NCBI GenBank assembly: GCA_029263555.1 | Contig: JAJUFW010000077.1 | Coordinates: 1-9,344 of the forward strand | Direction: 5' to 3' | DNA length: 9,344 nt | DNA from: Alphaproteobacteria bacterium | GTDB taxonomy: Bacteria; Pseudomonadota; Alphaproteobacteria; DSM-16000; Inquilinaceae | Shown: positions 1-6,820 of the stretch, one piece after another | How the letters are laid out: every line of letters starts with the position of its first letter | Numbering within the stretch: the first letter of the stretch is position 1 | Position numbers and translations under genes: made by a program | Notes under the pieces: model-generated | Database searches by the model: none | Told to the model about the DNA's origin: nothing | Seen by the model: only the letters and a program-made list of their open reading frames with translations

Positions 1-1397
1 ATCAGCCCGGTGCGCGCTTCGGCGCCGAGCGTCGCCGAAAGCAGCAGCGCCTCGCCGCCACCGCCCAGATGCTGGGCCAGGAGGTTGCGGAGCAGTTGTG
101 TCATATAGACGTCGGAGGCATGGACCTCGTCGACGACGAGGAGCGAGCGCGAAAGGCTGGCGCTTCGCATCTGCGCATGCCGGACGCGCACGGCGCCGAG
201 CAGGGCCTGGTCGATCGTCCCGACAGCGATGGGCGCGGCGAGAAAGCGCTTCGGCCCCTCGGCGGCCCAGCGGCGCCGACGCTCGGCCTCGTCCGGGTTG
301 TCGTTCCACTCGACCTCGAAGCCGGGAAGGCGGCGCAAACCGACCCCGTCCGCCCCGGCATCGCCGGGGAGGGCGCGAACCACCACCGGCCGGGCCGCCG
401 GGTCGGGGAACATCCGCTCGACGGCCTGCTGCACCCGGGAAACCATCTGCGAGGCGGCAACCCGCGTCGGCAGGGCCAGGTAGAGCCCATCGACCCGGCC
501 GGCCATGAACAGCCGGGCAAACCGGTAAAGAGCCGCTTCCGTCTTGCCCGAGCCGGTTTCCGACTCCATCACCACGATCGGGCCGGGTGCTTCGCCCACT
601 GCACGCTGGATCTCGCTCGGCCTGTAGGGGCTGACCGCGGAAAAATCCGGCGTCGTCGGTGACGCGCGAAAAGGGGCGACGTCGAACCCCACCCGGCGCA
701 GCAGTGCACGGGCCCGTTCGGAAGCGAAACCGCGTCGGTCAGGGCCGCCGGCTTCAGAGAACGGGAAGGCATCGGCGGCATCGTCGGAGCCCAGCCAATC
801 GGCAAGTTGCAGAAGGCCCAGGACCTGGTGCCAGAACGGCGCCCCCGACGGCAATGGCTCAACCCCGGCTGCGAACGCCTCCGGCCATGACCGCCGCGCC
901 TCGTCGACCAGCCCGGCGACGACGGCCAGCGGCTGATAATCATCGCCGGCCGCCCACGCCTTGAGCCATCGCTCCGCACAGCTCTCCGAAAGCTCCGGCA
1001 CTTGGCCGTGATGGGCAAGGATCGTGCCGAGCATGCGTATCGATTCCTCCGGACCGGATGCCCAGGCATCCAGGGCATCGAGACCTGCGTCGACGCAGAG
1101 ATCCGTCAGGACCAGCGGCACGGCTTCCTCGATATGGCCTCCGCGGCGTTCCTGGAACCGGCGATTGGCCTTGCCGAAGTCATGGAGGAAGGCCAGCACC
1201 GTCAGCCGGGCGGCCCAGCCTTCCGGCAGCGTTTCCCGTCCGGCGAGAGTCGCAAGTCTGTGTCGGATGGTCGGGAGGGAGAGAAGCGCCTGGAACACCG
1301 CCGCCACATCGTGGCAATGATCAGTGAGCGGATGCCAAGTCGAGGGAGCGTGGCGCGGGCTGAGTTTCGCCCATGGCCTGTCCGGCGGAAATTCCAT
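1..1397 (-). CDS. cas3: CRISPR-associated nuclease-helicase Cas3 (N-terminal part, runs off left edge)
   Basis: Cas3 is the effector of type I CRISPR-Cas: recruited by Cascade at an R-loop, it nicks, unwinds and degrades target DNA in the cytoplasm. The 465 codons present read without interruption. Residues 1-205 form an HD nuclease domain with a full set of likely metal ligands: H27 (in WHPLTDH), H72-D73 (HDFGKA), H88, H129-H130 (AHHG) and D200 (ADW). The SF2 helicase follows: Walker A ETGSGKT at 280-286, a motif Ia-like ALPTR, the DEVH box at 423-426, and LSATL (motif III) at 453-457. The second RecA domain and C-terminus lie outside the window; family members are usually 750-950 residues. 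The ATG at 1397 is chosen because WAKLS then sits close to the N-terminus, as in relatives; no strong ribosome site precedes it. Domain order HD-then-helicase fits I-E or I-C better than I-G, but the subtype cannot be fixed here. Family assignment is secure. Confidence 0.95.
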   Translation of the reverse strand, partial: MEFPPDRPWAKLSPRHAPSTWHPLTDHCHDVAAVFQALLSLPTIRHRLATLAGRETLPEGWAARLTVLAFLHDFGKANRRFQERRGGHIEEAVPLVLTDLCVDAGLDALDAWASGPEESIRMLGTILAHHGQVPELSESCAERWLKAWAAGDDYQPLAVVAGLVDEARRSWPEAFAAGVEPLPSGAPFWHQVLGLLQLADWLGSDDAADAFPFSEAGGPDRRGFASERARALLRRVGFDVAPFRASPTTPDFSAVSPYRPSEIQRAVGEAPGPIVVMESETGSGKTEAALYRFARLFMAGRVDGLYLALPTRVAASQMVSRVQQAVERMFPDPAARPVVVRALPGDAGADGVGLRRLPGFEVEWNDNPDEAERRRRWAAEGPKRFLAAPIAVGTIDQALLGAVRVRHAQMRSASLSRSLLVVDEVHASDVYMTQLLRNLLAQHLGGGGEALLLSATLGAEARTGL

Positions 1398-1459
1398 TCG
1401 ATCCGACCCGAAATTTACCGGCCCGTGTCCGTCGAGATTTCGACAGAAAACCCGGTGCG

Positions 1460-1475
1460 TTAACGGATTGGTTAA
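1460..1475. promoter_or_regulatory. Short inverted repeat, possible operator
   Basis: TTAAC, a 6-base spacer and GTTAA form a perfect 5-bp inverted repeat in the A/T-rich divergent region, 63 bases upstream of the cas3 start. It could bind a dimeric regulator, but an A/T-rich repeat this short can arise by chance. No regulator is encoded nearby. Confidence 0.2.
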
Positions 1476-1489
1476 AAAGCATAACTACC

Positions 1490-1518
1490 TTGTCCTTCCT
1501 CGACCGGGAAAGTACCAT
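1490..1518 (+). promoter_or_regulatory. Candidate promoter for the lipoprotein gene
   Basis: A -35-like TTGTCC (1490-1495, preceded by CC as in many alphaproteobacterial CTTG-type boxes) and a -10-like TACCAT (1513-1518, four of six consensus bases) are spaced by 17 bases. Transcription would begin near 1525 and give a 5' leader of about 100 bases before the ATG at 1627. The match is moderate and rests on pattern reading alone. Confidence 0.35.
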
Positions 1519-1626
1519 CCCGCGCAAATTCGGGGGTGGATCAAAAAGATGTTGCAGCGGATAGACTTGGCAATGATCGCCGCTCCTGGCGTCACAACCA
1601 CGGTAATCGAAGGATAGGCGGCGGTC

Positions 1627-2760
1627 ATGTCGGCAATCCGTTTCCACGTGGCCGTTCTGGTGCCCGCCCTCCTGCTGGGGGCCTGCAGCGCCGGCATCGG
1701 CGGCCAGACCGCCGGGGGAGCGACCGGAGCGCGCAGTTTCGCCCCCTCCAGCTTTTCGGCGGTCGACACCGGCGCCGGGGCCATGGTCTCGACCGGGACC
1801 GTCGTCGGCCGCCGCACGGCAGAGTTGAGGCAGGACCTGAACGAGCTGCAGCAGTCGATCGCCTCCAGCACCCAGCAGCTTCAGGAAATCCGGGCAAAGG
1901 CGGTCGGGGACGCCGAGGAATATCACCGCATCATTGCCGGCATCAGCGCCCGCCTCCAGGTCGGCACCACGCCCGGCAACCCGATCCTGGTCGCGCAATG
2001 GGGCGACGCCCAGATCAAGCTGGACGACATGAGCTCGGGCGTCGCCCGGCTGAACACGCTGGCCGGCACCGTCGCGGCCGACAGCACCGTTGCCGCCTAT
2101 CTGCTCGACTCGGTGCGCGCCACCTACGGCCTGGCCGGCGCCGTCGACGAGGATCACAACCAGCTTGCGATCCTGGAGGACGAGGTCAACCGGACCGTCG
2201 TCCAGATCGACCGCCTGCTCAACGAGGTGAGCAACGACATCAACCGCCAGACCTCCTACCTGGCGACCGAGCGGTCGAACCTGCGCTCGCTGCAGGTCGG
2301 CATCACGAATGGCGAGCTCTACGGCACGAGCCTGGCGAACCAGGCCTTCTTCAACGCCGCGCCGCCGCCCGCCCCGTCGCCGGCCCGGCCGGTGAACATC
2401 ACGCCGGCCGAAACCCGGCAGGCTTCGGCGACGCCCGCGGCCTTGACCGCCGCGGCCAGCAGCCGTCCGCTGGTCATGATCCGCTTCGACCGGCCGAATG
2501 TCGAATACCGGCAGGCCGTCTACCAGGCCGTCAGCCAGGCCCTGCAGCGGCGGTCGGACGCCCGGTTCGAGCTTGTCGCGCTGAGCCCCGAAGGCGGCGA
2601 TCCGGCTTCGAGCGCAAGCGCCGCGAACGCCGCGCGCACCAGCGCCGAGGACGTGAAGCGCACCCTGGTCACGCTCGGCCTTCCGGCCAACCGGCTTTCG
2701 GTCAGCACGTCCCGCAGCCCGGATGTCGTGGGTCCGGAAGTCCACATCTTCGTCCGCTGA
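1627..2760 (+). CDS. Predicted outer-membrane lipoprotein with coiled-coil middle and OmpA-like C-terminal domain
   Basis: I do not recognise a named family. The N-terminus has a lipoprotein signal: a short charged start, a hydrophobic run, then lipobox LGAC with the lipidated cysteine at residue 20. Serine at +2 favours outer-membrane sorting. Residues about 62-110 and 170-225 are rich in heptad-like Q, L, E and N patterns and probably helical or coiled-coil. A Pro/Ala-rich linker covers about 244-278. Residues 279-377 have a strand-helix-strand-helix-strand order like an OmpA peptidoglycan-binding domain (IRFDRPN, then a helix, FELVALSP, AEDVKRTLVTLGLPANRLSV, and a final EVHIFVR). However, the usual TD...R peptidoglycan-contact residues are not apparent. 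The ATG at 1627 is preceded by AGGA about 12 bases upstream. The gene stands alone, divergent from cas3 and followed by a terminator. An envelope-spanning structural or tethering role is an inference. Confidence 0.8.
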   Translation: MSAIRFHVAVLVPALLLGACSAGIGGQTAGGATGARSFAPSSFSAVDTGAGAMVSTGTVVGRRTAELRQDLNELQQSIASSTQQLQEIRAKAVGDAEEYHRIIAGISARLQVGTTPGNPILVAQWGDAQIKLDDMSSGVARLNTLAGTVAADSTVAAYLLDSVRATYGLAGAVDEDHNQLAILEDEVNRTVVQIDRLLNEVSNDINRQTSYLATERSNLRSLQVGITNGELYGTSLANQAFFNAAPPPAPSPARPVNITPAETRQASATPAALTAAASSRPLVMIRFDRPNVEYRQAVYQAVSQALQRRSDARFELVALSPEGGDPASSASAANAARTSAEDVKRTLVTLGLPANRLSVSTSRSPDVVGPEVHIFVR

Positions 2761-2794
2761 TCTCCGCCTGACACGAGGGGTCCGGCTGCAGACC

Positions 2795-2828
2795 GCCCGC
2801 AAGGGGGAATGCGGCGGGCCCTTTTTTT
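2795..2828 (+). terminator. Rho-independent terminator after the lipoprotein gene
   Basis: An all-G/C 6-bp stem (GCCCGC at 2795-2800 with GCGGGC at 2814-2819) encloses a 13-base loop and is followed, after CC, by seven T residues (2822-2828). It lies 35 bases after the lipoprotein stop and upstream of the gpt promoter, so it separates the two transcription units. The loop is longer than ideal, and a competing fold (AAGGG at 2801-2805 with CCCTT at 2819-2823) is possible. Confidence 0.65.
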
Positions 2829-2840
2829 CCGCATCCGCCA

Positions 2841-2869
2841 TGGACGCTCCGTCCGGATCGGGCTATAAG
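2841..2869 (+). promoter_or_regulatory. Likely sigma-70-type promoter of gpt
   Basis: TGGACG (2841-2846, four of six matches to TTGACA) and TATAAG (2864-2869, five of six matches to TATAAT) are separated by exactly 17 bases. The predicted start, near 2876, leaves a leader of about 25 bases before the GTG at 2902. The -10 lies inside a small palindrome, GGGCT-ATA-AGCCC (2860-2872). Confidence 0.5.
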
Positions 2870-2886
2870 CCCGCCCGTCCGTCGAC

Positions 2887-2892
2887 AAGGGG
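2887..2892 (+). promoter_or_regulatory. gpt: Ribosome binding site deciding the gpt GTG start
   Basis: AAGGGG lies 9 bases before the GTG at 2902 but 18 bases before the in-frame ATG at 2911, so the GTG is the better start. Confidence 0.6.
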
Positions 2893-2901
2893 TTTTGGAC
2901 C

Positions 2902-3387
2902 GTGAGCGACATGAACAAGAATTTCCCGGTTAGCTGGGAAGAGCTGCACCGCCATGCGAAGGCGCTCGCCTGGCGGCTGGCCGAGATGGGCCCGTGGAAG
3001 GGCATCGTCGCGATCACCCGCGGCGGCCTTGTCCCCGCCGCGATCCTGGCGCGCGAGCTGGACTGCCGGGTCATCGACACGGTCTGCATCTCCAGCTACG
3101 ACCACCAGAACCAGCGTGAGGCCCGCATCCTGAAGGCCGTCGAGGGCGACGGCGAGGGCTGGCTGATCGTCGACGACCTGGTCGATACCGGCAAGACGGC
3201 GAAGATCGTCCGCGAGATGCTGCCGAAGGCGCATTTCGCCACGATCTATGCCAAGCCTGCCGGCCGGCCGCTGGTCGACACCTTCGTCACCGAGGTGAGC
3301 CAGGACACCTGGATCTTCTTCCCCTGGGACATCGAGCCCCAGTACAGCGTGCCGATCGCCGAAGCGCGCCTGACCCGGAAGCCCTGA
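2902..3387 (+). CDS. gpt: Xanthine-guanine phosphoribosyltransferase
   Basis: Gpt salvages purines: it transfers the phosphoribosyl group of PRPP to guanine, xanthine or hypoxanthine to give GMP, XMP or IMP in the cytoplasm. The 161-residue product is close in length to E. coli Gpt (152) and aligns by eye over its whole length. Shared landmarks are TRGGLVPAAILARE (39-52), VDTVCISSYDHQNQRE (58-73), the PRPP-binding loop IVDDLVDTGKTA (89-100), YAKPAGRP near 116-123, and DTWIFFPWD (135-143), which contains the tryptophan that stacks on the base. The GTG start is favoured by ribosome-site spacing. The gene is a single unit with its own likely promoter, and it converges on the transporter operon with only 38 bases between the two stop codons. 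A few extra residues at both ends are the only difference from the E. coli enzyme. Confidence 0.96.
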   Translation: MSDMNKNFPVSWEELHRHAKALAWRLAEMGPWKGIVAITRGGLVPAAILARELDCRVIDTVCISSYDHQNQREARILKAVEGDGEGWLIVDDLVDTGKTAKIVREMLPKAHFATIYAKPAGRPLVDTFVTEVSQDTWIFFPWDIEPQYSVPIAEARLTRKP

Positions 3388-3425
3388 AGGCCCGGGACCG
3401 CCCGCCCGCGGGCAGCCGAGCCCCC

Positions 3426-4256
3426 TCAGCCTAGGCGCAGGATCCGAAGCCGCGGGTCGAACAGGTCCCGCAGGCCGTCGCCCAGAAGATTGAGCCCGAG
3501 GACGGCGAGCGCGATCGCCAGCCCCGGCCAGAGCGCCTGGCGGGGATCGACGAACATGTAGGTCTGGGCCTCCAGCAGCATCCGCCCCCAGCTTGGCGTC
3601 GGCGGCGGGGTGCCGAGCCCGAGATAGCTGAGCGCGGCTTCGGCCAGGATGGCGACGGCGAACTGGATCGTCGCCTGGACGATCAGCGGGCTCGATATGT
3701 TGGGCAGTACGTGCCGCAGGGCCACGTCCGTCCGCGTGCGGCCGAGGGCCAGCGCCGCCCGGACGAATTCCCGGCCATAGACCTGAAGCGCCGCGCCCCG
3801 CGCCACCCGGGCGAAGACGGCGATGTTGAAGATGCCGATCGCGACGATCGAGTTGACCATGCCCGGATGGGTCAGGGCGGTGATCAGGATCGCGGAAAGC
3901 ACCGTCGGAAAGGCGAAGGCGACGTCCGTCAGCCGGCCTACCGCCTCGTCGGCCAGCCCCCCGCGCGCAGCCGCGAGCAGCCCGAGCGGCGTACCCAGCA
4001 CGAGCCCGATCCCGACCGCCGTCACGCCGACCGCGATCGAGTTCCGGGCCCCGGCCATGATCAGCGACAGGACGTCCCGGCCGAGATGGTCCGTGCCCAG
4101 CCAGTGGGCGGAACCCGGCGGCCGCAGCCGGGACGAGACGTCGACCCCCTCGACCGGATAGGGCGTCCAGGCGAGGCTGATGAGCGCCATCGCGACCAGG
4201 ATCCCGGTCAGGCCCATGCCGATCAGCAGGCTGCGGTGGCGGAGCGCCCGCCGCAT
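3426..4256 (-). CDS. Peptide ABC transporter permease, DppC/OppC type
   Basis: This is one of two inner-membrane permease subunits of a dipeptide/oligopeptide-class ABC importer. The 276-residue protein starts with a short cytoplasmic basic stretch and one membrane helix (about 10-30). The family signature LGTDHLGRDVLS follows at 53-64, then the binding-protein-dependent transport permease domain with about five more helices. The EAA loop that contacts the ATPase is at about 160-186 (GREFVRAALALGRT...HVLPN). The motif PTPSWGRMLLEA near 219-230 is typical of the DppC side. Its ATG overlaps the stop of the upstream permease gene (TGATG), so translation is probably coupled. It is the last gene of the unit and ends facing gpt; the ATPase genes that normally follow are absent. 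Substrate is not readable from the sequence: peptides, nickel or glutathione are all possible in this class. Confidence 0.93.
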   Translation of the reverse strand: MRRALRHRSLLIGMGLTGILVAMALISLAWTPYPVEGVDVSSRLRPPGSAHWLGTDHLGRDVLSLIMAGARNSIAVGVTAVGIGLVLGTPLGLLAAARGGLADEAVGRLTDVAFAFPTVLSAILITALTHPGMVNSIVAIGIFNIAVFARVARGAALQVYGREFVRAALALGRTRTDVALRHVLPNISSPLIVQATIQFAVAILAEAALSYLGLGTPPPTPSWGRMLLEAQTYMFVDPRQALWPGLAIALAVLGLNLLGDGLRDLFDPRLRILRLG

Positions 4257-5206
4257 CAGCCCCGCCCCTCCTTCGGGCGCGGATCGACCAGCGCATAGAG
4301 CAGATCGACCGTGAAATTGGCGGCCACCACCAGGATCGTGATCAGCACCACCACGTCCCGGACCACGATCAGGTCGCGCTGGTTGACCGCCTGGTAGAGC
4401 AGCCGGCCGAGCCCGGGGAGGTAGAAGACGTTCTCGACCACGATCGCGCCCGCAACCAGGAACCCGAACTGCAGGCCGACGATGGTCATGATCGGGACCA
4501 AAGCGTTGCGCAGGACGTGCCGGCCCATGACCTGGGCCGGGCTCAGCCCCTTGGCGCGGGCCGTCCGGACGTAATCCTCCTCAAGCGTCTCGAGGACGGC
4601 CGAGCGGGTCACGCGCGTCAGGATCGCGGCTTCGGTGAGCGCGAGCGCCGTCGCCGGCAGCACCAGCGCCTTCAGCCCGGGGCCGAGTCCCCCTTCCCAG
4701 CCGGGAAAGCCGCCGGACGAGAACCAGCCGAGCGTGACCGAGAACACGAGCGTAAGCACGATTCCGAACCAGAAGTTCGGAATGGCGACGCCCAGCTGGC
4801 TGAAGGCCATGACCGCGTAGTCGCCCGCCCGGTTGCGCCGGGTCGCCGCCAGGAAGCCGAGCGGCACCGCCAGCAGCGTGGAGAGGACGAGGGCCATGAG
4901 GGTGAGCGGCAGGGTGACGGCGAGCCGGTCCCCGATCAGGCCGGCGACCGGCACGTTGTAGGTATGGCTGGTCCCGAGATCGCCGGTAAGGAAACCGCCC
5001 AGCCACAGGAAGTAGCGTTCGACCGGCGGGCGGTCGAGGTTCATCTCGGCCCTGAGGGCGGCCAGCGTGTCCGGCCGCGCCTCCGTGCCCAGCATCAGCA
5101 GCGCCGGGTCCCCCGGCAATACCTCCAGAACGACGAACACGATCACGGAGGCGAGGAACGCCGTTGCGAGCAGCGACGCCAGACGCCGGGTCAGGAAGCC
5201 GAGCAT
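4256..5206 (-). CDS. Peptide ABC transporter permease, DppB/OppB type
   Basis: This is the second permease of the importer and pairs with the DppC-type subunit. Its 316 residues are standard for DppB proteins. The N-terminal membrane helix (about 8-30) runs into the family signature LPGDPALLMLG (30-40). A periplasmic stretch then contains MNLDRPPVERYFLWL and GDLGTSH (75-81). The transport domain follows with five predicted helices, including LPLTLMALVLSTLLAVPLG and IPNFWFGIVLTLVFSV. The EAA loop DYVRTARAKGLSPAQVM...RNALVP lies at about 211-238. The C-terminus ends with LLYALVDPRPK, as is usual. It starts 31 bases after the binding-protein stop with only a distant G/A-rich ribosome site (GAGAGAGGG), so its expression may depend on the upstream gene. 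The last base is shared with the next start codon. Confidence 0.94.
   Translation of the reverse strand: MLGFLTRRLASLLATAFLASVIVFVVLEVLPGDPALLMLGTEARPDTLAALRAEMNLDRPPVERYFLWLGGFLTGDLGTSHTYNVPVAGLIGDRLAVTLPLTLMALVLSTLLAVPLGFLAATRRNRAGDYAVMAFSQLGVAIPNFWFGIVLTLVFSVTLGWFSSGGFPGWEGGLGPGLKALVLPATALALTEAAILTRVTRSAVLETLEEDYVRTARAKGLSPAQVMGRHVLRNALVPIMTIVGLQFGFLVAGAIVVENVFYLPGLGRLLYQAVNQRDLIVVRDVVVLITILVVAANFTVDLLYALVDPRPKEGRG
4267..4272 (-). promoter_or_regulatory. Strong internal ribosome site for the DppC-type permease
   Basis: AGGAGG on the minus strand lies 10 bases before the ATG at 4256, inside the last codons of the DppB-type gene. Together with the TGATG stop/start overlap it fixes the start and points to coupled translation. 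Confidence 0.65.
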
Positions 5207-5237
5207 GCGCGGGGACGCCGGCTGGCCGGCCCTCTCT

Positions 5238-6722
5238 CTAGTCCGCCCAGTGGACCGCGGTCATGTCGTTGGCCGGCACCGGGCTGTTCGACCAAAGGCC
5301 TTCGAGCGCCGCATTGCGCACGCCGATCTTCGGCAGCTGGAACAGGTAGATGCTGGCGAGATCCCGCGCCAGGATCTCCTGCGCTTCGCGGTAGAGCGCG
5401 TTGCGCTGGCTGTCGTCCACCGTCGTCTCCAGCGCGTCGATCACCTGCCGGAAGGCCTCGCTCTCGTAGCCGAAATAATAATCCAGACCGCGGGCATAGA
5501 TGCCGATGTCCATCGGCTCGACATGGCTGACGATCGACATGTCGTAGTCGGCATTGGTGAACACCTGGTCCAGCCACTGCGCCCATTCGACGGGAATGAT
5601 CTGCGCCCGGATCCCGACTTCCGCCAGCTGCGCCCGGATGATCTCCCCGCCCCGCCGCGCATAGGAGGGCGGCGGCAGCCTGAGGGTGGTCTCGAAGCCG
5701 TCCGGATATCCTGCTTCCGCCAGAAGCGCCTTCGCCTTTCCGGGATCATGGGGGTAGAGCCCGGTCAGGTCCTCATAGGCCGGATGGTGCGGCGCAAAAT
5801 GGGTGCCGATCGGCGTCCCGTAGCCGAACATGGCGGCGTCGACCAGCGCCTGCCGGTCGATCGCGTGCATGACCGCCTGGCGGACGCGCGGATCGTCGAA
5901 GGGCGTCCGGCGCCAGTTCAGGGCCAGCACCGTCTCGCCCTCGGTCGTGCCGACATCGACGACGAAGCGCGGGTCGCCTTCGAACCGCGCCAGCGTCTCG
6001 GGCGCGCCCATATTGGGATAGGCGTCGACATCGCCCGCAAGAAGCGCCGCGACCTGCGCCGCCGCATCGGGAATGAAGCGGAAGGTCACGCGGTCGAGCG
6101 CGATCCCGTCCGGATCCCGGAAATCGGGATTGCGGACCAGCTCGACCCGGTCGCCCGGCTGCCAGCGTTCGAACCGGAACGGCCCGGTGCCGATCGGATG
6201 GCTCTTGTTGCCGTCCACCGACTCCGGCGCGACGATCACCGCGTCGCCCTGCCCCATGTGGAAGAGGAAGGCGCCGTCGGAATAGTCGAGCGTGATCACG
6301 ACCTCATAGGGCGACGGCGTCTCGATCGACCGGATCGGCTCGAAATACTGCTTCTGTGCATTGGTGGAGTCCGGCGCCTTCGCCCGCTCCAGGGAGAATT
6401 TCACATCCGCGCTGTCGAAGGCCGTGCCGTCATGGAACAGGACGCCCTGGCGCAGGCTGAAGGTGTAGGTGAGCCCATCGTCGGAGACGGTCCAGCTTTC
6501 CGCGAGGCCCGGCACCACCCGGCCGGTCCCGTCGATCCGGGTCAGCCCCTCGAAGACATTGGCATAGACGATCTCGTCGATCGCGGCGGCCGAGGATGCG
6601 GTCGGGTCAAGATGCGGCGGCTCGAGGGTCATGCCGATGACGGCGTCGCTCCGGGCGGCGTCGGCCGTCAACGGCAGCAGCAGCACAGCGGCGGCGGCAA
6701 AGGTCGGGCAAAGGCGCAGCAT
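5238..6722 (-). CDS. Periplasmic peptide-binding protein of ABC transporter (SBP_bac_5 family)
   Basis: This is the extracytoplasmic receptor that delivers substrate to the permease pair. The 494-residue protein begins with a Sec signal peptide: a hydrophobic core at about 7-20 and likely cleavage after ADA near residue 23. The mature protein shows the usual family 5 landmarks: LEPPHLDPT near 33-41, NVFEGLTRID, VPGLAESWTVSDDGLTYTFSLR followed by FHDGTAFDSADVKFSLER, GTGPFRFERWQPGD, LALNWRRTPFDDPRVRQAV, and a C-terminal region with the repeating AQEILARD pattern. The start is supported by AGGGAGG (6729-6735 on the complement) 6 bases before the ATG. It has no lipobox, so it is probably soluble in the periplasm. 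It lies between the P1 peptidase gene and the two permeases. Family members bind di- or oligopeptides, nickel complexes, glutathione or haem; specificity is not evident here. Confidence 0.94.
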   Translation of the reverse strand: MLRLCPTFAAAAVLLLPLTADAARSDAVIGMTLEPPHLDPTASSAAAIDEIVYANVFEGLTRIDGTGRVVPGLAESWTVSDDGLTYTFSLRQGVLFHDGTAFDSADVKFSLERAKAPDSTNAQKQYFEPIRSIETPSPYEVVITLDYSDGAFLFHMGQGDAVIVAPESVDGNKSHPIGTGPFRFERWQPGDRVELVRNPDFRDPDGIALDRVTFRFIPDAAAQVAALLAGDVDAYPNMGAPETLARFEGDPRFVVDVGTTEGETVLALNWRRTPFDDPRVRQAVMHAIDRQALVDAAMFGYGTPIGTHFAPHHPAYEDLTGLYPHDPGKAKALLAEAGYPDGFETTLRLPPPSYARRGGEIIRAQLAEVGIRAQIIPVEWAQWLDQVFTNADYDMSIVSHVEPMDIGIYARGLDYYFGYESEAFRQVIDALETTVDDSQRNALYREAQEILARDLASIYLFQLPKIGVRNAALEGLWSNSPVPANDMTAVHWAD

Positions 6723-6746
6723 CTCGAACCTCCCTGTCGTCTACCG

Positions 6747-6820
6747 GCGCTGCAGCCCTTGGGCGGATGCCGGGGATGATGTCCGGGATCCGCCGGCGGG
6801 ATCAAGTCCCGCTGCAGCGC
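6747..6820. repeat. Nested inverted repeats between the peptidase and binding-protein genes
   Basis: A 9-bp perfect inverted repeat (GCGCTGCAG at 6747-6755 and CTGCAGCGC at 6812-6820) flanks a smaller hairpin (GATCC at 6787-6791 with GGATC at 6799-6803, 7-base loop). The structure begins in the last codons of the peptidase gene and ends before the ribosome site of the binding-protein gene. There is no T-tract, so it is not a standard terminator. It may stabilise mRNA or set differential expression within the operon. Confidence 0.3.

Larger units (their letters stand above)
1398..1626. other. Divergent intergenic region between cas3 and a lipoprotein gene
   Basis: This 229-base gap separates divergently transcribed genes and must carry the promoters for both. 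Its central part (about 1440-1580) is visibly richer in A/T than the flanking coding DNA. It holds a candidate plus-strand promoter and a small inverted repeat, both listed separately. I see no convincing minus-strand sigma-70 promoter for cas3, no CRISPR repeat, and no small gene with a good ribosome site. Confidence 0.6.

Noticed and set aside
69..662. 197-codon plus-strand open frame within the cas3 region
   Set aside because: It is antisense to well conserved Cas3 motifs; its Arg/Gly/Pro-rich product looks like a reverse-frame artefact of G/C-rich coding DNA.
1321..2841. 506-codon minus-strand open frame across the lipoprotein gene
   Set aside because: The plus-strand gene has a lipobox, domain structure, ribosome site and terminator; the antisense product has no recognisable motif and crosses the terminator and the intergenic region.
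3388..3425. Possible bidirectional terminator between gpt and the permease gene
   Set aside because: G/C-rich partial stems exist (for example GCCCG at 3390-3394 with CGGGC at 3409-3413), but the stem is only 5 bp with a 14-base loop and there is no T-tract on either strand.
2863..4296. 477-codon minus-strand open frame over gpt and the DppC-type permease
   Set aside because: It is out of frame with both real genes and its product is low-complexity.
5067..6779. 570-codon plus-strand open frame opposite the binding-protein gene
   Set aside because: The minus-strand gene is an unmistakable SBP_bac_5 protein with a signal peptide; the plus frame is Arg/Asp/Val-rich and spans the dppB/binding-protein junction.
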